DNA of 64,000 bases, from the NCBI RefSeq assembly GCF_014805625.2, contig NW_023998432.1:3008363-3072362 (forward strand), read 5' to 3'. Below, piece after piece: positions 47,060 through 59,380 of this stretch (positions within the stretch are counted from its first letter, which is position 1; each line of letters starts with the position of its first letter). The translations under genes and the position numbers were made by a program. This DNA is from Glossina fuscipes (lineage: Eukaryota; Arthropoda; Insecta; Diptera; Glossinidae). The notes beneath the pieces are model-generated. The model was not told the origin of the DNA. It saw nothing but the letters and a program-made list of their open reading frames with translations, and ran no database searches.

Positions 47060-47610
47060 ATAGAGTTGTTCGGAAAGTTCGTTTCGTTCCAAGTTTACAC
47101 TTATGGTCGTTATATATTTTTATAGCTGTTAGAGCAAAGCTTTCTTTTGAAAAAAATTCGAAAAATTCAACGTAGTAATTTTTGGTTGGCTGCCTTTCCA
47201 ATGTGTAAACCAAAATGCAGCAGTTTCGGCATATTTTACTTTTTTTACTATCGAAAAGGTAAAAGTGCTGTTTAATCAAAAAAAAAAAAAGAAATTGTGC
47301 GATATATGCGGAGAAAATGAATTGGCAGAACATCAGTGACAAAAATGGTTTGCAAATTTTCGATCCGGCAATTTTGATCTTGAAAATGCACCAGGTTTTG
47401 GGCGGTCAGTGAAAGAAGATGAAGATGACGAAATACAGACATTCATTGATGTAAACTGCCCAATAATAACTCGAGATGGGATATTACACTTATCGAATCG
47501 GACTGTTCGTGATGAGATGAAACGTCACTCTAAGAAAGCCGTCTTTCATCTACGCAAAAAAAAAGAACTATATGACCTTCTGAATGGGGTCTTATTAAAA
47601 GAATAGGCCA
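47060..47610 (+). pseudogene. mariner remnant: left TIR and N-terminal transposase
   Basis: A TA followed by GAGTTGTTCGGAAAGTTCG at about 47060-47081 resembles a mariner 5' TIR. Downstream, frames give KWFANFRSGNFDLENAPGFG (47345-47403) and DEIQTFIDVN...SNRTVRDEM, the paired helix-turn-helix DNA-binding region of mariner transposases. The linker and catalytic half are not recognisable, and no right TIR was found. Confidence 0.75.
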
Positions 47611-48309
47611 CAAGCCCATTGGGTCTTCATTAATACAGAATCTTGAAACAATGGAGGTAGCTGTCCACATCGTTAGCATCAACTTTAGGCCAAAAAGTGT
47701 GCGTCAATATCGTTCGGCAAGGCAACGCATGCATTGTAACTATCGAAGCAACAGCGTTTTGTGAAATATAGTCCAAGTTCTTCGCGGAGGCTGGGATGCT
47801 TCAGTTTTGCTTATTTATGTATTCAAACAGATGCAGAAATATAGAGACTTATCACTCAGGGAAATTTTTTTTAAAACATCATAATATTATTCATGCATTT
47901 CCAGCATGCAATCGGCGAATACAAAACAAAAGCATGCAAAATATCATCGCAATGACCGTTTTGCGTTGAGAAGTCAGAAATGAAGTAAAATTATAGATGA
48001 GGCCTTTTGTTGACAAACTCACTAGTATATACACGAAAAATATTGCAGTGTTCATGATAATATTTGTGATAACATCTTCACAAGTTATGATTAAAAGCTT
48101 ATAAACTTGCTTACATATTTTATAACGAGAGATTTTTGGTTGATTTATTATTGACCTTGTGTGTTGCCTTTATTTGGAAAGCAAAAAAAAAATAATTTCG
48201 ACACTCCAGAACATTGAGTGGCTTTGGCCGACGTTTACAATGCAGAGAATTATACGGGGACATTTCCGTTGCTTGATCTGGTGCATTTGATGAGTGATAA
48301 GCAAAAATT

Positions 48310-48640
48310 CACCTACTTTTTTTTTGCTTTCAAAAATAGAGGTATTTTGAGTTTATGTTATTCTGTAAGCGTGGCCTCTGGCCGACCTGACGCACTTTCA
48401 ATACCAATCGACGTTCAGGAACTTCCAATGCTTTTAGCCTATTTGATGACGGTACCTCAATACTTGCTACCGAAAAAAGTTTATCACACATATTCACATA
48501 GCCGAAAAAACGAGCAGACTGACGGAAAGACACTTCTATGCTGATTCAGAATTTGATATTGGTCAAAAAAATATATACTTCACAAGATTTCTAAAGCTTT
48601 TTTCTGGATGTTGCAAACGTTTTGACAAAATAAATTTAGC
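48310..48640 (+). repeat. Repeat family B copy, 3' half
   Basis: Shares GAGGTATTTTGAGTTTA, CCAATCGACGTTCAGGAACTTCCA, GACTGACGGAAAGACA, GCTGATTCAGAATTTGAT and TTTTTTCTGGATGTTGCAAACG in the same order as 56345-56660. Confidence 0.6.
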
Positions 48641-49169
48641 CGCACAACATTCGTCAATGGGCAGGAAAAAGTTAACAAAGCAAATAATTGCTGGCAACAC
48701 AAACTAGAAAATTTTCTTTTCCAAAGCATGGCTGAAAGATAAAAAAGAGAGGTATATTATGTATTGATATTGCATGGTTTCAGTTTGGTATCGATACATA
48801 TTTTATATTGTGTTTAGACAACGCTTTTGTGATAAGATATAAATGCACCCTAAGGAGAGTTTAACTTGTGCGCATTTTCTTTGTTGGTATTTAATATTGT
48901 TTCGTATGTTATATGTATTATCAGTAATTAAAAATCTATTTTAAACTGTAATCAAATTTAAGAGGCATAATATCGTATATGCTATCGTATATGCTTGAGA
49001 CGGTTCTGACATAACATATAAAACATGTAGAAAGGCACTTTAGTAGTAATTAGGAACACGATTCTAAAACTTAAGCGAAATTTTCAAGTTACGAAAAGTG
49101 AAAGCACCTGAAGGTTTCATTTATATCATTCACTTCATCACATTTTTCTTCTACAATATAGAATGAATA

Positions 49170-50050
49170 GGAAAACTTTAATCGACTGTACCCGAATCTT
49201 TTATATCCATCACTTTTGCTTTACGAAAACCTTGAAAGAACGCAAAAAAAAATGTATACATTGTAAGATTGGGTGGACGTAGTTAATGTTCAATTTTTTG
49301 ATGAGTAATATAAGATAAACCATTCAATATACCTAGCTATATTGACGTGGACATTTTAAGTAGAAAACCTAATAAGTAAAGGTTTTCTCAGTTTACGTTG
49401 TACTCTAGCCCTGGCCCATTCTTGGGATAGTTACGTCAAACACTCTCATTGCAGCTTTACGTTCTTATTAAAATATTTTTGGAGTGAAGTTTGCACCAAT
49501 TAATTGTGGTTTTTTGGATAGGGTAGATTTGCTTTACATTTCTTACCAAATCCTTTTGCAAATGAATTGTTTATAGACAGTAAAGTTCACAACGTCCAGT
49601 CTTGTAGACGTTTCCCACTTCATCTTTCGATTAACTTAGCTCAACTCTGTTTGTCTTCTGCAAATATTCGCTGAATATATATCTTTTTAGAACAAGTCTC
49701 TAATACCAATTTTTTTTTTTTGAGATTTCTATGTTAATGCCTTTCACATGCTTGCTTTTTTACGAATTCTTGTTAATCCTTTCTCTAATCGCCATTCGTA
49801 TAAGACTGCTTTACTTAACAGATTTTGAGAATCTTGTTTCCTAGAAAATCTGATAGCTTTGATTTAGGCGCATTTCCTCCAATGGACGATATTCGTACCA
49901 AGACGAGTCGTTGTACAAGCACTTTTACTATCTTCGCCAAATTGAAAGCTAGTATGTTAATTTTTGCAACCTGGAGAATGCTGATCACTGACATTACAAA
50001 GCTAGGTAGACGGTCAGGCAGCAAAGCGGGCGGACTCGCAAAGTCGTCCC
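49170..50050 (+). repeat. Repeat family B, left part and internal pieces
   Basis: CCGAATCTTTTATATCCATCAC (49192-49213) matches the left end at 55827. TTTTCTCAGTTTACGTTGTACTCTAGCCC (49383-49411) and TGGAGAATGCTGATCACTG..AGACGGTCAGG (49971-50018) match internal and later parts. The copy is decayed and its limits are approximate. Confidence 0.45.
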
Positions 50051-50059
50051 TCGTTTTGG

Positions 50060-50400
50060 CCTCACGGCTTCTCCGTCTCTGGCTGGGGAGAGAGGGAGTG
50101 CTAGAGAGTAAGCTAGCATAAGAATAAAATAGGCATAGCATAAGAATAGGATAAACATAGAATAAGAATAGATTAAGATAGAATAGGAATAGATTAAGAA
50201 TAGAATAGGCTAGATTAAGCGTAGGCTAAGGATAGGTTAGGTTAGGAGTATGGAAATAAAATAGGTTAAGGAGTTGCGCTTTAGTCTTAGCCGTACTAAG
50301 TCGTCGTTTAGCGGAAAAGAAAGTAAAGTGTAACACAGTGAAATCTACAGAATGAAGGTTCCTGCAACCAATAAATATCCTTGTGTTTCCTTCCCTGGGC
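50060..50400 (+). repeat. A-rich GAATAG repeat, possible LTR remnant
   Basis: 50118-50275 is made of imperfect units such as AAGAATAGATTA and ATAGAATAGG. It is followed by more complex sequence with an AATAAA at 50372-50377. This build resembles some fly LTRs, but no TG..CA ends or internal retroelement ORFs were found. Confidence 0.3.
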
Positions 50401-50499
50401 CGCTGAGGTGCCCCAGCCATAAGGAAAGGGACGAAACGTCTTCACAATATATATACTTTCGCACGTCTTTCTTCTGGTTGTTGTATGCAAAATTCAGTA

Positions 50500-51260
50500 T
50501 CGGGTGTAAAAGAAGTGTTTCTGTAGTAGGTACGTTTGGCGCATTACGTCCAGATTACAATCGACATAATCGTCTATCTGAGCGCATTATAGGCAAAACT
50601 GTGAAGAAATTTGAAGAAACTGAGGTTGCATATATAATAGATTTATTAAGGCGTACACATCATCTAAACGCACGTTTGACCGAAAATATTGGTGCTGTTA
50701 GCGAATGTGTCGAAAAAAATCCAAACTTATTTATTATACAACGCGCACAGCCTTTGAGCTTAAACTACGGCACATAATGGGGTATTTTGCATTTGCATTG
50801 GCACCTCCATCCTTGCTAAAAGAAGAACTACGTCGGACCAGCTAACAGAGGAACTGACGGCGGCTGACCCTGCAATGCGTAGAAGATACGCTGATTGGGT
50901 GCTCGAACAACAACGTTTAGACGACGATTATTCGCATTGAATGATAAGGCTCAATTTTCGCTTAGTCGATATGCCAATAAGCAAAATTGCTGCATGTGGG
51001 GCAGTGAAAATCTACTAATGACGGTCGAAAAGCCGTTGCATTCTCAAAAAGTCGTTGTCGTTTGTCACAACGTTAATTCTGATCGCTATAGCCACATCAT
51101 TAGCAATTTTTTTTTACAACGTCATACCGAATATATGGACCTTGAAGATATGTGGGTTCAATAGGACGGTGCCGCAAGCATCAGTACGAGCCCTGCTTTG
51201 GATGTGAATTCGCCACCAATCTCGTGCGATTTTTCACTTTTCACACCGGACTTTTTTTTG
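50500..51260 (+). pseudogene. Mariner/IS630-type transposase with HTH N-terminus, decayed
   Basis: Frames in order: RLSERIIGKTVKKFEETE and ARLTENIGAVSECVEKNPN (50560-50730), the helix-turn-helix region; MRRRYADWVLEQQRLDDD (50875-50925); then FALNDKAQFSLSRYANKQN (50930-50990), WGSENLL, and YMDLEDMWVQ.DGA (51130-51173). The spacing follows a common insect transposase family. At the first catalytic site LNDKAQFSL has the expected Asp. Several frame changes make it inactive. Confidence 0.78.
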
Positions 51261-51483
51261 AGGGTTGAGGTTTGATCCTCACCAATATATAGAAAACAAA
51301 CTTGATCCAAATCTCAATCACACTATGTTAAGACTGAACTCTTACGCAAACTCTGTATAAACATTATTAATTTTGATTGTTGAATAAGTCAACTTTTTTA
51401 AATGGTACAAGGTATAGTAAGTTTGTGCAGAAGTGCTTAAAATCCAGAATGGATCAAAATAGATACACCTTTTACCCACAATC

Positions 51484-51775
51484 ATTTTCTGAATCAAGCT
51501 AAGCTTGTCTCTCCGTTTATCCATCTGATGTCTGTCCATGTGAATTTGTGTTTAAACTACATACGCAATTTTTAAGACATTCCGATGAAATTTTGTACAA
51601 CGGCGTGTTTTTACCCAATGACTAACACTGTTGTTCGCATCGGACCACTTTTTCTTTCATTTCGCATATAGTACCTTGTTTTGAAAAGCCGTTATGTGAG
51701 TGCCTGTACTGAGCGAAGCTGTGTAGGGTGTTTAATGGTGAGCCGTGTCTCAATGTCATAGTGTTATTTGTTTTA
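51484..51775 (+). repeat. Dispersed repeat family A, best-preserved copy
   Basis: Ordered blocks AAGCTTGTCTCTCC, GATGTCTGTCCATGTGAATTTGTGT, ATTCCGATGAAATTTTGTAC, CGCATCGGACCACTTTTTCTT, GCCGTTATGTGAGTGCC and TGTACTGAGCGAAGCTGTGTAGGGTGTTTAATGGTGAGCCGTGT match the copy at 10.0 kb. A partial copy follows at about 52656-52830. Confidence 0.6.
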
Positions 51776-54700
51776 ATCTTTATTATTATGGTTATGACCA
51801 TTACTTTTATTCTAGTTTACTTAGAGCAAAGAGATAAATTTTAGGATTAAAGCAAAATGATCGCTTTTAACTTAAGCTATCGCCTCTATCTTTTCCGTTT
51901 TTCTCTAAAATTAATTAAAATTAATTAAGTGGAAAAATACTAATAATTAAATTTAAGTTGAAACATTTAATTTTTTATAAAGTCTTAATTTTTTTTTTTT
52001 TTTTTGGCTTAAATAATATAAACAACACAATTAAGACATTATAGTCGGGCAACGCCAACCATTAGATTCCCTACCCATTCCGACTAGTGCAGCTATTCAT
52101 TCGTTTTGCTAATAATACATCAAATATTAAACATTACTTTTATGCAAAGATTAATACTTACCTTATGTAAACATAATTTACTTCTAAGAAAGTTTATTAC
52201 ACATCACTTCTGGTTAAAAAAAAAAGCAAAAACTGTACCTTTTCCCCATTTGCTCCAGGGCTTGCTATCAAATTCCCTATCGTTAATTTTGTTCCTAAAT
52301 TGCTATTATAGACTAAATTTCGCCATAAAATCTTAAAAATTGAATGTTATTTTGAAGGACGTATTATATATGAAAAATATTACATGCAGTGCGGTCCAAG
52401 AAATGGACCCATGCGATTCAAAATTTGGTCGTACTTAATTTTTATGTTACATGCTAACATGAATAAATTCCCATTATAAAACATTAATAATTAGGCCTTT
52501 TTGTACTTTAAAGACTTTACATGTCCTGAGAATTCTTATATGCGGTGGTATGCAAAATATGGATCTACATAGTCCAAATGCAGTAAGAATGATTTATTTG
52601 TCAATTTATTCTCATAAACGCATTAACACCACGAAATATTGAAAATTAGAACTGTTCTGGACGTCTGACGTCTGTCCTTATTAGTTTGTGTGCAAGCTAC
52701 AGGTGGCACTTTTTGAGATATTCCGATGAAATTTGGTGCACTGAGGTGCTTTGGTCTAAGCATGAACGCTACTGAAAATGACTCGGATCTAACTGCTATT
52801 TCGCAATTCTAAATTGGTGCTTAAACTTTGGGTCGGATGGAATAATTTGTTGAGCCATTTGCCGCATAACGGTTCCTATGGAAACTGAATCTTGATATGG
52901 TAAAAAGATTTAATTCTCAGTTGTTTTTGATTAAGGTTCGTTCAAAATCACAATTTGGTTTTTACAGTTTGCTATGACAGAAGCAATTGGAAAATAATAA
53001 AAGCTTAGACGAGTAAATTAAGTTTTCTAAATTTCTAAACGCCTCAAAAATCCTTTACCACCTAAATATGTTTATAAAATGATATAAATCAATTTATGTT
53101 AATATACTCTAATAATAATATCTAATTATATAATATATATCTATATGTATATATATATATTACATAGTATAATGCTATAATATGCTATGGTATATTATAC
53201 TGTGTTACCACATAAATAAAGTGCAAAACTATCAAAACATCTTTTCGTTACCATAAGATACGCTGGCATTTATCGCTTGTATTGCTTTATTATATCAGGT
53301 TTAAACATTTACAAGTTTCTGTTTTTTTCTAATTAAGAAGCGTTTTTGAATCGTACCGCAAGTACACAATTTTAGCTTCTTTTGTGACTCTAAGAGATCG
53401 TACAACATAAATTGACGACAGAGCATTCAACTGGCTACGAATATATTTAGTGTATTGCGATTGCGAACACGTATATCTCAATGTTACCTCTCCTCCTTTG
53501 AGCTGTGCATTAAAAATGATCACAAAGGGTGTCTATTGCGTCACATTTTAAGTGGAAATTGTAAGCTTAAACTGCAGGCAGACAAAGAACTACAGTAGAG
53601 AAATAGTGGCACCAGGCAATAGTAAATGAAAGTAGTAACATTTTTTTAACCAGCTGTTAGGAAGGCTTAAATTTCATTATTGAAGTTACCAAAGATTCTT
53701 ATGTAAACACTTATATTTCTTTAATATTATCTAGTTTTCTTTTATCCTCTTCAAAGAGAATTTTGCAGTGATTTGTATGGATTCTTTACTACGCACTCGT
53801 TTTAAAGTTTAAGTGATTAAAAAAGCAAAGGAAAATACTCATAAGTAAGTGTGCTCGTGTGTCAAGCTTTCATATGATTGGTAAGGAAATATATAAGTGA
53901 AAAAGACTTTGCTTTTAACATCGTTTAGCTTGCAAACTAAATATTTAAAATTCTCATATTCGAGGACTAAAAAGAAAATATCAAAAAGGCAACCAGGCTT
54001 TGTTCAATACTGTACTGAAAATTTTACGCAGCAAATTTATTTCCCTTCCCTCCGCTTCGATTGTGGCTTATAAGTTGTTTTTCGTTTCAACCAAGTAGAA
54101 GTATGAATCATAAAAAAATTATTATACTACAGCTACCACACAGATAACCTAATTTTTTCTTGTTTATCGCATCGAATTTATAAGTTGACATTGGATGGAA
54201 TAAATTACTAAAGGTAGGAGAGAAGTACATCTTATATTCTTATAAAAACCTAGAAAGTGTTTTTCTTTTGAAAACTAATTTTTATTATCGCGGGAATAAA
54301 CTTAATTGTTAAGGTAAATAGGCCAACAGAAAAAGAAAATAGCATAACGAAATTCATTCTTAAATACAGATAATTATTACGGGTATATTTTTATCTTTAA
54401 GCTCTACTCAATGACGTTTGCATTGCAAAAAAATTTGCAATTCTTGAATTTTTCTAATAAACATCGTTGAGTAATAGTACGTTCGCATAGCAAATTAACG
54501 CGAAATGTCTTGTTTTAATCATTAATTACCTTCAGCACAAAACGGTAGTGAATTTAGATCATGTACAACAAAGCAATTTTTTTCTTTTTCTTTAATCCAT
54601 TCGATACGATAGTTCTCATGAAAAGTAAGACTTTATTTGGTAGCAAAATCCAGTATTTAATATCTTATGATGCCAACGGGCGAAGAAAAGTAATATCTTT

Positions 54701-55825
54701 GACAATTTTGCTAAATTTGGGTCAGGTCAATATGGCTCCCCAAGAAAACAAGATATGATATTTTGGTACTTTATCACTAAAATAAAGCGAAACTTACGCG
54801 TTGCGTTGATTGTCTATAATGTTTTTACCTGTTCTCATTTACTTTAACCAGCAGTGCCTCACTAACCAACCGAGTACTAAATTTTATTAAACTGACTCAA
54901 GTGGACTTTCGGCTTATATTAAGCAACTTGTTATAGGAAAACGACATGGAAAAATTTCATCTTCCGTTCAATATTGAAGAATTCATAGCAGCATGCTTCA
55001 AGTTTGGCGAGAGCTATGCACCGGGATTAGGCAATATCTTAAAAGAAAGCGCATGCCGTGCAGGGTCAGGAGTCGCAATTAAGGCATACAAAAATTGTCT
55101 AAAGAAAACAGCAAAGGTTGCTCACCTTGTCCTGTGGGACATGCAATTTGACTTGAATACTTGAATTGACTATACATTGAAATTCGCAGAAAATATTTCC
55201 TATCACCACAAGTTACAGTAGAATAATGCTGCGACTGCGGCGAAGAAGATGCGCTAGAGAAGTCCCGTTTTATTTGAGAAATGCGGTTAATTAACCGGAT
55301 TGAAAACTTGCTTGAAATGTGTTTGCGTAAAAATGGTAGACATAATCACAGCTTATAACAGACGAGCAGACAGAGGCACAAACAATCGCTGAAAAATCAA
55401 CTAAGTACGGGTTTTTTGGCAAATAGACTATCTCTGTATTTGAACCGGAACATCCCAAAAGAGTATAAGTGATTACATTGTCGGCAGCGATATTATATTG
55501 TAAATATTTTAATTAAATTATTATTAAATTCAATTTATACATTTTCTATATAAATTTTGAAGCAAACGCATATTCTTGCATTGTGAACATTAAAAGTTTA
55601 CCGTAAAAATAGACTAAAATAGCAATCTTGATTTAATGCTTCAATGGCTCATAAATATGATAACAGTTTAGTAATAAAGAAGAAAACAACAGAAGAACTT
55701 TTTTCGACAAAAATCCGAAAAGGGCGAGCAAATATAAGAGGCAACGACGTAAAACGTTAATCTTCTGGCAACCACAAGGAACACAGAAAAGAAAAAACAA
55801 CTAAGAAAATTAAATTCAGTAAGGA
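51776..55825. other. A/T-rich spacer, no supported gene
   Basis: A partial family-A copy lies at 52656-52830 and an opposite-strand fragment near 52035-52100. The TA-rich palindromic patch at 53130-53205 is unstable simple sequence. One 72-codon frame at 54946 is listed separately. Confidence 0.45.
54946..55164 (+). CDS. Small ORF of unknown nature
   Basis: The 72-residue frame starts at ATG in the good context ACGACATGG and has ordinary, helix-forming composition (FNIEEFIAACFKFGESYAPG, then AIKAYKNCLKKTAKVAHLV). No family recognised and no splice partners found. It could be an exon, a small gene or a transposon piece. Confidence 0.25.
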   Translation: MEKFHLPFNIEEFIAACFKFGESYAPGLGNILKESACRAGSGVAIKAYKNCLKKTAKVAHLVLWDMQFDLNT

Positions 55826-56660
55826 CCGAATCTTTTATACCCATCACCGTTTACTCCAAAAAAGAACAAAAGAAGTAAAGGAACACAATTTTTTTGCTCT
55901 ATAATATGACGTCGGCGCATTGATTTCTTCTATTTTCAAAATAAAAGCTTTTGACGTAGACGCATGTGGGCATTGTGGGCGGGTCCTTTAAGAAGTTTAA
56001 GTCAACTCCAATTTCTTTTGCAAGTTAAGAGGCGATATCTTCATTTTTGCTAACGGGAGAATGCCTACCACAAATAGTACAAAGTTGGGCAGACGGATAG
56101 ATAGACGTGTTTAGGTGCATTCCCGATTTGAAAGTGGCCAAGAATTTGTATACTTTATGGGATTTTCGAACCTTGTTTCTGCGCGTTGCAAAAATATTGT
56201 AAAAACAATTAAATCTTGGTACACTATAATATTGGGTAGGCATAATCAAGTTTTTCTATTTTTGTACACAAATGCTACAACGTCCACGGAATATGCGATT
56301 AATTTTGGTACATTTATTTGTTAAAGTTTATGAGTAATGAGCAAAAAACAGAGGTATTCTCAGTTTACGTGGTGCTGTGAACCTGTTCTTTGACCGATTG
56401 TTTCAATGCCAACCTACGTGCAAGAACTTCCACTGTTTCTGCCAAATTTGAACTTGATAGCTTGATGTCTGCGGCGAGGAGAATATTTACAACAGGCTTT
56501 ACACAGACGGTCGGATTGACAGACGGACATGTTTAAATCAATTTAGGATTTGGTGATGATCAAGAATATATGTACTATGTGGGGTCTTTGATGCTTTTTT
56601 CTGGGCGTTGCAACGTTTCGACAAAATGAATATACCGTTCATCGTTCGGGGATGGGTATA
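55826..56660 (+). repeat. Repeat family B, most complete copy
   Basis: Begins near TCTTTTATACCCATCACCG and ends CGGGGATGGGTATAAAA, so the ends are inverted (TTTATACCCATC and GATGGGTATAAA). Inside are GACAGACGGACATG, GATGATCAAGAATATATGTACT, GTGGGGTCTTTGATGC and TTCTGGGCGTTGCAACG blocks. It has no transposase frame. The terminal inversion suggests a nonautonomous DNA element of about 830 bp. Confidence 0.6.
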
Positions 56661-58740
56661 AAAAAAAGGAAAAACCTAAACTAAAATAGACTGAAATGGA
56701 ATCAACATTCATGTGACCGTGCAAGGAAGAAAAAAGTTTAAAAACAAAGATTAAAAAAAATATATAAAAAAACTTTTGGATCGCGTGAATGACAAAGTGA
56801 ATTGGAAAGGAAGGAACTAACATTATTTACTCAAACTGCACAGAGGATGAAATTATGTTTTCGTATGTTTTTTATGAGCTCGTGTTTGAATTTCAGGAGG
56901 GTAAGGGAAAAACGAAATCAGCAGAAATATAAAATTTTAATGCTTATTCGGGAATTTGTAATTATTACAAACGCATATTTGTATTTATGTACGTGAGCTT
57001 GTACATACGAAAACAAGATGTCTAATAAATTTCAATTACATTACATTTTTACCAAATGCTAGGGATTTCTCAATGCAAGCAAAAAACAACAGAAACTTGA
57101 ATTTAAAAACAAATACAAAATAATAAATATCTAAAAGTAAGCATAACTGGCATGCAACTAGGATTTAAGCTTAAGTGCGTATATATGTGCCTCTCTGTGT
57201 GTAAGTTAACACCAACAATAGCCCCGATAGAAAACCACGGATATGTTGAATGCTCCTATTTCAGTATATATAACAATAGGATTTACTTCATGTCATTCCG
57301 TCTGCATGTGTAAATTTATATATTTCCGTTCTACTCTTCTCTTATATATGCACACGTACAATCTTACCTACTATATTTCAAGTAACGGAAGTATATATAA
57401 ATGCTACAGTTATGAAAGAAATTTTCACAAAATTTATATGATCATAAAAAAAAAGGAAGAAAAGAATGTTTTATGGTTTTCCAGACTATGTACTTTATCT
57501 ATAAGAGTGTCGTAGACTAGCACTGCCATATGACTTGCAATAAGCAAAATGGCCTGATAGACGATCTAGCAGGCATTACAATCCATAATAAATCACGAAC
57601 AAAATTTAAGATAAGCTGGATCATATCTTCCTACCTATTTGTTTATGCATCCGTTTGTCTACCTTTTGGATCTGTGAGCGTCTTCTTGATTGGTCATTTA
57701 ACATCGAAGGCCGTAACTTGCTTTATGTGCAGTAAGGTAACACAACCGTAATGTCAAATGTAATTTTGGACTCCTTATGTCTGAATGCATGCGCTTAACA
57801 GATTTCGTGGCATGTGGTTTTTTAATAATCAGGCAATTTTTAATTTAGCAATATTTAGATTATAGGGCAATTTAAACGAGTTTATAATATTCATATTTAT
57901 AAGACTCTTTTTTAGTTTCCCGCACCAAATAGTGATGAGTAAACAAACCCCTTAGCCCAGTCCAAAGATAAATTGTTATTTACTATATGAACCATTGAAA
58001 GATACAGTTATAGAAAATTTTTTTCGCATTTGCAAACATAAACATATATAAAATATCACCGTCTCGGATCTATTGCTTCGTTCAGTTGAAGTTGCGTCCC
58101 TCTATATTTGGCGTAAGTGATCGATAGGTTATAGTCAAAGAAATAAATTGTCAAACGAGTGCGCATTTTCAGGTGATGGCAGTAGTTTATACACGGAAAA
58201 AGTCGACGAGTTTTCTTTGCTGGTCAAAATTTCGTCTTGTCAAAATTTCGTCTTGTCCCGATAGGAGTACATATATGAGGGAACATCGGGTACACACACA
58301 CAAATACATACCTTCAATCCTCCTCGTCAATCTATTCTTTATTATATACATCCTAATAAACAAACTAAAAAAGGCTTCTTTCAAGGACATACGTTATTTA
58401 TGACGCTGACGAACTTGCATAGAAATGCATAGGAAAATTTTCAGGAAGAACAAAAATAAGGTGCATTCTGAGTGGTGTGATCCCTCCTCTTTTGCATTCT
58501 TATTTTAAGTACTTCCATTCGTATAAATACGCCGCTGAAGGTGGAAAAAGGGCCAATGTTCCGGTACATTATAAACGACAAAAAAGCCAAAACTGCATTT
58601 TATTTATTACCATATGACCATAGTTAGTATTTATCGAGAAAAAAACTAAAGGCAATAAAAGGCAGAGGAAATTTTACAGACAGCGCGTGGAAGTAAATTC
58701 GCCAACATTTCTATCTTATATAAGCAGAGTTTTCTCTTAA
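56661..58740. other. A/T-rich spacer, no gene seen
   Basis: Open frames are short. A direct duplication TTTCGTCTTGTC occurs near 58227-58255. Nothing else is supported. Confidence 0.45.
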
Positions 58741-59380
58741 CTTATTCTAAAAATGACCAAACCATCAAGTGGACCAGTTTGTCTAAAAATTATATACCAT
58801 TCTACTCACTCTACACCTACTATAACTGTATTTTTTACGAAGAGACAGCGCAGCATTCCCTGGACCATTTCTCCTCGAAGTTTGTGAGAGCTTGTCAGCT
58901 GGGTTTGCAGAGAGCTGGTTCGCTAAACGAAGGAAGAATTGGCGCCCGGCGTACAATGTGCAATTTTTGCGGCGTGATTGTGACTGAACACGAATTGTTC
59001 CATAGGCAAATCTGTGAAGTAAAACAGTGTGTTGTGAAACAGCTTTTAAGGAAAACCAGTCTATTACCTTCATTATGAACGGCGCTTCGTCTACAAGCAA
59101 CTTAGCGTACTGGTTTTTGCAACCAGTACCAAGACGAAAGTTCCTGCCAGTGAGGTGTATTGCGGTCGTGCCAAGTTTTATGATCAAAGCAAAATGCATA
59201 ACTCACACAGCAGTAAGCACAAGGAAAAGGCATTTGTGTGATCCAACGACATCACAATATGTTATTCAGTACAAACTTTTTAGCAACTTGAGCAATGAGA
59301 TATAAGTCGACAAGTTTTTAGATGACATCCGAACATATATACACCAGCAAATTCAGACTAAATTAGATGAAGTTAGCTCT

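Noticed and set aside
50352..50777. A 141-codon intact gene
   Set aside because: Its second half is the HTH region of a decayed IS630-type transposase and the first half is unrelated sequence read through.
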